From NCBI GenBank assembly GCA_025354065.1, contig JANXNM010000130.1:1-12981 (forward strand): DNA of 12,981 nucleotides. The letters are read 5' to 3'. A model generated the notes under the pieces. The model saw only the letters and a program-made list of their open reading frames with translations, did no database searches and was not told the DNA's origin. Of the stretch, positions 8,105 to 12,981 are shown in pieces. The translations under genes and the position numbers were made by a program. Source of the stretch: Synechococcales cyanobacterium 340R_concoct_173_sub (lineage in GTDB: Bacteria > Cyanobacteriota > Cyanobacteriia > Leptolyngbyales > Leptolyngbyaceae). The first letter of the stretch is position 1. Every line of letters starts with the position of its first letter.

Positions 8105-8146
8105 GCCTCCTAACCCTAGGAAACAGCCTCCTAACCCCAAGAAACA
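8105..8146. repeat. 21-bp near-perfect tandem duplication
   Basis: Two adjacent 21-bp units (8105-8125 and 8126-8146) begin GCCTCCTAACCC and end GAAACA. They differ at two positions, 19 of 21 identical. They lie 45 bp to the right of the 15-bp duplication. Confidence 0.88.
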
Positions 8147-8276
8147 ATAGTTAAGAGGTATCTTTTCATTATTTTCTAGGATATTGGTCCGCTAAGCTAA
8201 TTCACCTCACATTTTTACGGTTAGTATCTAAAGTAAGTGTAACTGTGCTCTGCTGGTCTAGAATCTTCATTAACCC

Positions 8277-8549
8277 ATGACAGATATTAAATTAATCAAT
8301 ATTGGATTCGGTAACATCGTATCGGCAAATCGTGTCATCGCGATCGTTAGTCCTGAGTCTGCCCCGATCAAACGGATCATTACAGATGCTCGGGAGCGGG
8401 GTGAACTCATCGATGCAACCTATGGCAGACGAACCCGTGCCGTCATTATTACCGACTCGGGACATGTCGTCCTCTCAGCCATTCAACCAGAAACCGTCGC
8501 CAATCGATTTGTAACCAATAAAGAGTCTACTAATGGTGAAGAGGCTTAG
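8277..8549 (+). CDS. remA: RemA-like DUF370 regulatory protein
   Basis: A 90-residue protein of the DUF370/RemA family. In Bacillus subtilis RemA is a DNA-binding activator of extracellular-matrix and osmoprotection genes and forms ring-like oligomers. The sequence is highly conserved: [21 protein letters not shown] (8-28), then [13 protein letters not shown] (45-57). Arg19, Arg51 and Arg52 align with the Bacillus arginines (18, 50, 51) needed for DNA binding. Length is that of the family. There is no clear Shine-Dalgarno before the ATG, but the family N-terminus begins exactly here. It lies 66 bp upstream of gmk, the same order as in Bacillus, and is probably co-transcribed with it. Targets in cyanobacteria cannot be inferred from this sequence. 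Confidence 0.94.
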   Translation: MTDIKLINIGFGNIVSANRVIAIVSPESAPIKRIITDARERGELIDATYGRRTRAVIITDSGHVVLSAIQPETVANRFVTNKESTNGEEA

Positions 8550-8615
8550 AGCTTGCCAGTGGGGGAGTTCGATCGGAGAATGGTCGGACTAATAGTTTGA
8601 CTATAAAGGAGCATC

Positions 8616-9266
8616 ATGGGTAGCCCGATCGCCGCAGAATTGAGCAACACATTGAGCGATACAGAGCATTTAATTTCAAACCTCCAAACCAGCAGTGGCC
8701 GAAACCCCGGACGATTGATTGTTCTAACCGGACCGAGTGGTGTGGGAAAAGGCACATTACTACAGGCTTTGCTGCAACGTCATCCCGAACTCAAACTCTC
8801 CATCTCCGCCACCACCCGATCGCCCCGCACAGGCGAAGTAGACGGCGTGAATTATTACTTCATCACCCGACAACAATTCGATTTGATGGTGAGCGAAAAC
8901 GAATTTATCGAATGGGCGGAATTTGCCAACAATTGCTATGGAACCCCAAAGCGATCCGTTGAAGAGCAACTTGCAGCGGGCGAATGGGTCATTTTAGAAA
9001 TCGAACTCGAAGGCGCAAGACAGGTGCGTCAAAGCTTCCCAGAAGCCATCCGAATTTTTATCCTGCCCCCTTCTATTCAAGAACTCGAAAGTCGTATTCG
9101 AGGCCGAGGTCAAGACTCTGACGATGCGATCGATCGGCGACTTCAACGGGCCAAGGCCGAAATAGATGCTGCCAACGAATTCGATGTACAAATTATCAAC
9201 GATGAGTTTAATGAGGCACTCGATCGGCTAGAACAAACCGTTTTTTCAACGATTGTAACCCGATGA
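8616..9266 (+). CDS. gmk: Guanylate kinase
   Basis: A 216-residue guanylate kinase, which phosphorylates GMP to GDP with ATP in the cytosol, part of purine nucleotide and (p)ppGpp precursor metabolism. Visible features: P-loop GPSGVGKG (39-46); GMP-binding region [19 protein letters not shown] (64-82) with the conserved Arg and Tyr residues; [13 protein letters not shown] (125-137); and LID segment [15 protein letters not shown] (162-176). About 30 polar residues precede the core, some 20 more than in E. coli Gmk. The ATG has AAGGAG (8606-8611) 4 nt upstream. It follows remA closely and they likely form one transcript. No clear terminator hairpin was found behind it. Confidence 0.97.
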   Translation: MGSPIAAELSNTLSDTEHLISNLQTSSGRNPGRLIVLTGPSGVGKGTLLQALLQRHPELKLSISATTRSPRTGEVDGVNYYFITRQQFDLMVSENEFIEWAEFANNCYGTPKRSVEEQLAAGEWVILEIELEGARQVRQSFPEAIRIFILPPSIQELESRIRGRGQDSDDAIDRRLQRAKAEIDAANEFDVQIINDEFNEALDRLEQTVFSTIVTR

Positions 9267-9489
9267 ACCAAGGGAGGGAGGGTGCTTCAGCTTATTTGAG
9301 CCTGGAATTATAGAATGGGAAATAATGAGAGGAAGACAGATCATTTCTTCACATTATATAGTTCCTTGTCTAACCCTTACGAATGCTGACACTTCCCTTA
9401 GGATTAGCTCGGAGGAGTTATCTTAGGAGAAGTTTGATACTTGTTTGAGACTTAGCAAATTCTTCCTCAATCCCCCCGTAAATCCCATA

Positions 9490-9783
9490 ATGCACAGTGC
9501 ATCCTCTCTAGCCAATTTAGTCCGATCGCTTTTCGTCGCCCTTTGCATTGGCTTTTTGTTACCGATCGTAGGAATTTTCATGGTGCTTACCGGACTGATA
9601 GTCTTGGGGTGCGTACCCGGATTATTTGGACTAAGCCAGATTGGACTTCAAAGTTTGGCTAATTTTTTAATCACCTTTGGCGACGGAAGCTGCGTCGAAG
9701 GAACACTAGTGATTGGTGGAGCGTTTGCACTTGTCACACTATTATTCGACGGATACGTAACCTATCGTCATCGCAGCCTTTAA
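9490..9783 (+). CDS. Small two-helix membrane protein of unknown function
   Basis: A 97-residue protein with two hydrophobic stretches: about 13-45 (a long, Gly- and Leu-rich segment that may be a helical hairpin) and 71-92. It ends in a short basic tail, TYRHRSL. No catalytic motif and no family is recognised. I use the ATG at 9490. A TTG at 9445 would add 15 residues, and a purine-rich AGGAG (9425-9429) lies 15 nt before it, which is too far for confident use; neither start has a good ribosome site. It sits on the same strand between gmk and the M16 genes, 223 bp after gmk. The composition and uninterrupted hydrophobic pattern suggest a real gene. Confidence 0.65.
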   Translation: MHSASSLANLVRSLFVALCIGFLLPIVGIFMVLTGLIVLGCVPGLFGLSQIGLQSLANFLITFGDGSCVEGTLVIGGAFALVTLLFDGYVTYRHRSL

Positions 9784-9911
9784 GCTTGGATAAGTTCTGA
9801 CGCACCACAAAACTCCATTCCCTCTTATTCTAGAAAGAGTGCTTTTCATACTTCATACCCGATCGCTTCACACTACGATCGTCGTTGAGGTTAACAAGAA
9901 ATTTTCAAGGC

Positions 9912-9916
9912 AGGAG
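9912..9916 (+). promoter_or_regulatory. Ribosome binding site of the first M16 gene
   Basis: AGGAG lies 4 nt before the ATG at 9921. It decides in favour of this start over the upstream TTG at 9885, because the ATG also places a normal signal peptide at the N-terminus. Confidence 0.75.
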
Positions 9917-9920
9917 AACT

Positions 9921-11519
9921 ATGGCTAGGCTCGTGAACAAGTTGGCAATTCGATTAGTCGCATTCCTCAGCGTCATTTTAATAGGCATAACGATCGCATC
10001 ACCCGCACTGGCACAAAGTAGAAACCCAAAAAGTGCAACGCCCGCCCCCGTAGCCACTCCCGTCACCACGCCTAAAACCTCTGTTCAGCCCTACCTCGAT
10101 CGGGTCGTCAAAAATATCAGCGAATTTCAGCTCTCCAATGGCATGAAATTCATCGTTCTAGAACGCCACAATGCACCTGTGATCTCCTTTAGAACCTATG
10201 TAGATGTAGGTGGAGCGGATGAGGATCCAGGAAAAACAGGGATTTCTCACTTCCTAGAACATCTAGCCTTCAAGGGCACCACTCGCATCGGCACCCAAGA
10301 TTTTGCCAAAGAAAAGGTGCTGCTCGATCGCCAGGATAAGCTCTGGGAAACCTTAAAAGCCGCTAAAAATAAAAATAATGCTGCTGAAGTCGAAAAACTC
10401 CAAGCGGGATTCAAAGCGCTGGATGCAGAACTTCTGACTGTTTCAAAACAAAATGAATTTGGACAAATCATTGAGCGATCGGGCGGAGTCGGTCTGAATG
10501 CGACCACGGCTGCCGATGCCACCAACTATTTCTTTAGTTTCCCATCGAATAAACTCGAACTTTGGATGTCTTTGGAGTCCGATCGGTTCTTGGATCCAGT
10601 TTTGCGAGAATTCTTCAAGGAAAAAGCCGTCATTCAAGAAGAACGTCGAATGCGGATTGACAATTCTCCGATCGGAAAATTGATCGAAGAATTCCTGCCT
10701 GCCGCCTTCCAAGTCCATCCCTACCGTCAACCCGTTGCAGGCTATGCCAAAGACATCGACTCGATGAATCGGGCAGATATTCAAGCCTTTTTCAACAAGT
10801 ATTACACTCCAAATAACATCACAATTTCGATCGTGGGTGATGTGAATTCCAGCGAAGTGAAGACCCTAGCTGAAACCTATTTTGGACGATTTAAAGCCAA
10901 GGCAGTCGGGAAAAAGGTCGATCGAACGCTCCCTATCGAACCCGCCCAAACGGAAACTCGCACCGTAAAACTCAGTCTGCCATCCGAACCTATTTATCTC
11001 GAAGGCTACCACCGTCCCGCGCTCAGCCATCCTGATAATGCGATTTATGAAGCGATCGCATCCTTGCTTAGCGATGGCCGCACCTCACGGCTGTATAAAT
11101 CCTTGGTCGAATCTCAAAAAATCGCTCTCACCGCCGAAGGGTTCAACGGATTCCCTGGTGACAAATTCCCGAACTTAATCATGTTCTACGCGCTGTCGGC
11201 ACCGGGACATTCTGTCGAAGAGATTCAAAAGGGAATTGATACCGAAATCCAGCGACTAAAAACAGATCCCGTCACTCAAATCGAACTCGATCGCATCAAA
11301 ACCAATGCCCGCGCTGGGTTGCTCCGATCGCTCTCTTCCAACAGCGGCATGGCTTCAGCTTTAGTCGAATACCAAGTCAAAACCGGAACTTGGCGCAATT
11401 TATTTAATCAACTAGATGCCATCAGTGCCATAACGCCTGCGGATATTCAGCGGGTCGCCAAGGCAACTTTTAAGCCAGAAAATAAGACGATCGGCGAAAT
11501 TGTCAGCGATCGGGGTTAA
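9921..11519 (+). CDS. Exported M16-family zinc peptidase, catalytic subunit
   Basis: A 532-residue protein starting with a signal peptide: basic n-region, hydrophobic core (VAFLSVILIGITIA) and an ALA cleavage site near residue 31. A Pro/Thr/Ala-rich linker follows (about 36-56). The M16 N domain carries the inverted zinc motif HFLEH, with His110, Glu113 and His114. The third ligand is the Glu of VIQEERR (240 or 241). The second half (about 280-532) is the non-catalytic M16_C-type domain (YYTPNNITISIVGD). About 50 charged residues (roughly 130-185) are inserted between HxxEH and the distal Glu. In the C domain Arg390 of the R/Y motif remains, but the Tyr position is Thr404. It acts in the periplasm or at the membrane, most likely on peptides or damaged proteins; the substrate is unknown. 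The next gene, 28 bp downstream, is its inactive partner. Confidence 0.93.
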   Translation: MARLVNKLAIRLVAFLSVILIGITIASPALAQSRNPKSATPAPVATPVTTPKTSVQPYLDRVVKNISEFQLSNGMKFIVLERHNAPVISFRTYVDVGGADEDPGKTGISHFLEHLAFKGTTRIGTQDFAKEKVLLDRQDKLWETLKAAKNKNNAAEVEKLQAGFKALDAELLTVSKQNEFGQIIERSGGVGLNATTAADATNYFFSFPSNKLELWMSLESDRFLDPVLREFFKEKAVIQEERRMRIDNSPIGKLIEEFLPAAFQVHPYRQPVAGYAKDIDSMNRADIQAFFNKYYTPNNITISIVGDVNSSEVKTLAETYFGRFKAKAVGKKVDRTLPIEPAQTETRTVKLSLPSEPIYLEGYHRPALSHPDNAIYEAIASLLSDGRTSRLYKSLVESQKIALTAEGFNGFPGDKFPNLIMFYALSAPGHSVEEIQKGIDTEIQRLKTDPVTQIELDRIKTNARAGLLRSLSSNSGMASALVEYQVKTGTWRNLFNQLDAISAITPADIQRVAKATFKPENKTIGEIVSDRG

Positions 11520-11547
11520 AAAATCATTCAGCAGAGGTTATAAACTA

Positions 11548-12981
11548 ATGGAAATGCACAAAAGACTGGGACTGGCTAAGCCGTCATTCAACATGCAAAA
11601 TCGCACCTCTTCAAAAATTTTCAACACTAAAACGTTGACGGTAGTATTTTGCTTTGTCCTGATTCCATTGATTTTGATTCTGCTGGCAGTGCGTCCCGCT
11701 GTAGCCTCTATCCCCAAGCATTTCGACGAAATCACCTTCAAGCCGCTCCCTGAACTCAAGCTCCCACCGTATGAGCAATTCAAGCTGAAAAACGGGATGA
11801 TGGTCTTCTTGATGGAAGATCACGAACTTCCCTTGATCAGTGGAAATCTGATGGTTCGTACTGGAAGCCGTAATGAAGATGCCGATCGGACTGGACTTGC
11901 TTCATTAACTGGATCCGTGTTGCGATCGGGTGGCACCATGAAAACCCCGGCGAACCCGCTCAATGAGTTTCTAGAACAAAAGTCAGCCTCGATCGAATCG
12001 GGTATCTCCGTCAACTCAGGCAATGTGAGTTTTAGCAGCCTGACGGAAGATCTGCCGCAAGTTTTTGACCTATTCACTGAGGTGATTCAACGCCCAGCCC
12101 TTCCTCAAGACAAAATTGACCTAACCAAATTCCAAGTTCGCGGCGGCATCGCAAGACGTAATGACCAAGCGAATGGAATTTTGGGGCGTGAATTTCGCAA
12201 ACTGATTTATGGCGCAACTAGTCCCTATGCCCGCACCGTGGAATATGCCACGATCGATCGCATTACCCAAGCGGATGTCAAAAGCTTTTATCAATCTCAG
12301 TTCCAGCCCGAAAATTTTATCCTCGGCATCGTCGGTGACATTAATCCAGTGGAAATGAAAAAGACGATCGAAGCAAAATTTGGCCGCTTCAAACCCTCCG
12401 CCAACGCCTCAAAATCTGTTCAAAATGCTTCAGTCCAACAGGCCCAAAGCTCCGGTATCTTCTTCGCCAGCAAACCCGAACTCACCCAAAGCTCCATTCA
12501 AATCGGCCATCTTGGCGGCCAGGTGATCGATCGTGATTATCCTGCATTGTCGGTGATGAACGATATTCTCAGCGGATTTGGTGGACGATTATTTAACGAA
12601 GTCCGATCGCGTCAAGGTCTTGCCTACAGTGTCTATGCAGCTTGGAGTCCCCAGTTTGACTATCCGGGAATTTTTGTTGCGGGCGGCGATACTAAGTCTG
12701 AATCTACAGTGCCATTTATTCGGGGGGTTTTGAAAGAGATCGATCGAATCCGCACGGAGCCTGTGACCCAAGACGAGTTACAACGTGCCAAAGATTCGGT
12801 TATCAATTCTTTTGTGTTCAATTTTGACGATCGGAGCAAAGTCTTATCCCGCGTCATGCGCTACGAATATTTCGGCTATCCCAAGGATTATCTCTTCCAA
12901 TATCAAAAAGCCGTCGCCGCCACCACGATTCAGGATATTCAACAGGTCGCCGCGCGTAATCTCAAACCGTCGCAGCTAGTC
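11548..12981 (+). CDS. Exported M16-family peptidase homologue lacking the zinc site, 3'-truncated
   Basis: An open frame from ATG 11548 runs 478 codons to the end of the window without a stop, so the C-terminus is missing. The N-terminus has a long polar n-region, a hydrophobic core (VVFCFVLIPLILILLAV, 32-48) and an AVA cleavage site near 51-53. AGAGG (11533-11537) lies 10 nt before the ATG; an in-frame ATG at 11593 would give a shorter signal peptide. The M16 fold is clear (NGMMVFLMEDHELP, FILGIVGDINP), but the HxxEH site is replaced by SLTGS (119-123) and the distal Glu by Gly. The C domain keeps the substrate-binding R/Y motif: GGRLFNEVRSRQGLAYSV with Arg347 and Tyr360. This matches the non-catalytic partner of two-subunit M16B peptidases. 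It is the second gene of an operon with the active subunit. Confidence 0.92.
   Translation, partial: MEMHKRLGLAKPSFNMQNRTSSKIFNTKTLTVVFCFVLIPLILILLAVRPAVASIPKHFDEITFKPLPELKLPPYEQFKLKNGMMVFLMEDHELPLISGNLMVRTGSRNEDADRTGLASLTGSVLRSGGTMKTPANPLNEFLEQKSASIESGISVNSGNVSFSSLTEDLPQVFDLFTEVIQRPALPQDKIDLTKFQVRGGIARRNDQANGILGREFRKLIYGATSPYARTVEYATIDRITQADVKSFYQSQFQPENFILGIVGDINPVEMKKTIEAKFGRFKPSANASKSVQNASVQQAQSSGIFFASKPELTQSSIQIGHLGGQVIDRDYPALSVMNDILSGFGGRLFNEVRSRQGLAYSVYAAWSPQFDYPGIFVAGGDTKSESTVPFIRGVLKEIDRIRTEPVTQDELQRAKDSVINSFVFNFDDRSKVLSRVMRYEYFGYPKDYLFQYQKAVAATTIQDIQQVAARNLKPSQLV

Larger units (their letters stand above)
7896..8276. other. Divergent intergenic region between NFACT gene and remA
   Basis: These 381 bp separate two diverging genes and should hold both promoters. 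On the - strand a TATGAT hexamer (7946-7951) is a good -10 match about 50 bp before the NFACT start, but its -35 is poor. On the + strand TTCACC (8201-8206) and TATCTA (8225-8230), spaced 18 bp, are a weak candidate for remA. The centre carries two neighbouring tandem duplications, listed separately. No convincing gene was found. Confidence 0.5.

Noticed and set aside
7937..8140. 67-codon - strand frame covering the tandem duplications
   Set aside because: It starts only with TTG, has no ribosome site, and its internal repeats come from the duplicated DNA. Kept only as a note in the findings.
9822..9839. Hairpin CTCTT/AAGAG followed by TGCTTTT after the small membrane protein
   Set aside because: A 5-bp A/T-containing stem with a short T run is too weak to call a terminator.
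9885..9920. Upstream TTG start giving a 12-residue longer M16 protein
   Set aside because: The ATG at 9921 has AGGAG directly upstream and yields a typical signal peptide; the extra residues would spoil it.
12660..12857. Open frames opposite the second M16 gene (also at 11538-11823, 11820-12077 and 12589-12771)
   Set aside because: They are antisense to a continuous, domain-bearing + strand frame running from 11548 to the window end.
1..12981. CRISPR array, tRNA, rRNA, insertion sequence or phage genes
   Set aside because: No regularly spaced repeats, cloverleaf, transposase or phage motifs were seen. The recurring CGATCG is the cyanobacterial HIP1 signal, not a mobile element.

Overview
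The window looks like cyanobacterial chromosome. The palindrome CGATCG and its HIP1 octamer form GCGATCGC recur through most genes. The extracytoplasmic M16 protease pair and the RemA/DUF370-gmk pair also fit that assignment. No ribosomal RNA, tRNA, CRISPR array, transposase or phage gene was seen. The genus cannot be fixed from this sequence.

Left part (1-4693): an AT-rich multipass membrane protein gene, cut by the window start, runs on the + strand. It converges on a - strand polysaccharide block, with a strong hairpin terminator between them. Read in transcription order on the - strand, the block is a GT4 glycosyltransferase, a phosphoglycosyl transferase that starts polysaccharide on a lipid carrier, GDP-mannose 4,6-dehydratase (gmd) and GDP-L-fucose synthase (fcl). 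Together they suggest a fucose-containing exopolysaccharide, capsule or O-antigen-like glycan: gmd and fcl make GDP-L-fucose, the sugar transferase loads the first sugar phosphate, and the GT4 enzyme adds another sugar.

Middle (4843-8276): the GT4 gene begins inside the 3' end of an NFACT-family (RqcH/Rqc2-like, FbpA-like) gene, a ribosome quality-control factor, so a housekeeping gene leads into the glycan block. A 381-bp divergent intergenic region with two adjacent tandem duplications separates it from the rightward genes.

Right part (8277-12981): remA-like DUF370 gene, gmk (guanylate kinase), a small two-helix membrane protein of unknown function, then two consecutive exported M16 peptidase homologues. 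The first has the zinc-binding HxxEH motif. The second, cut by the window end, has lost it but keeps the R/Y substrate-binding motif, so the two probably form an active/inactive heterodimer.

Nothing here is clearly a new system. The points most worth a second look are the NFACT-glycosyltransferase overlap, the complementary M16 pair with an insert in the catalytic subunit, the Glu-Arg version of the NFACT DR motif, the in-phase tandem duplications upstream of remA, and a perfect inverted repeat without a T-tract behind the GT4 gene.
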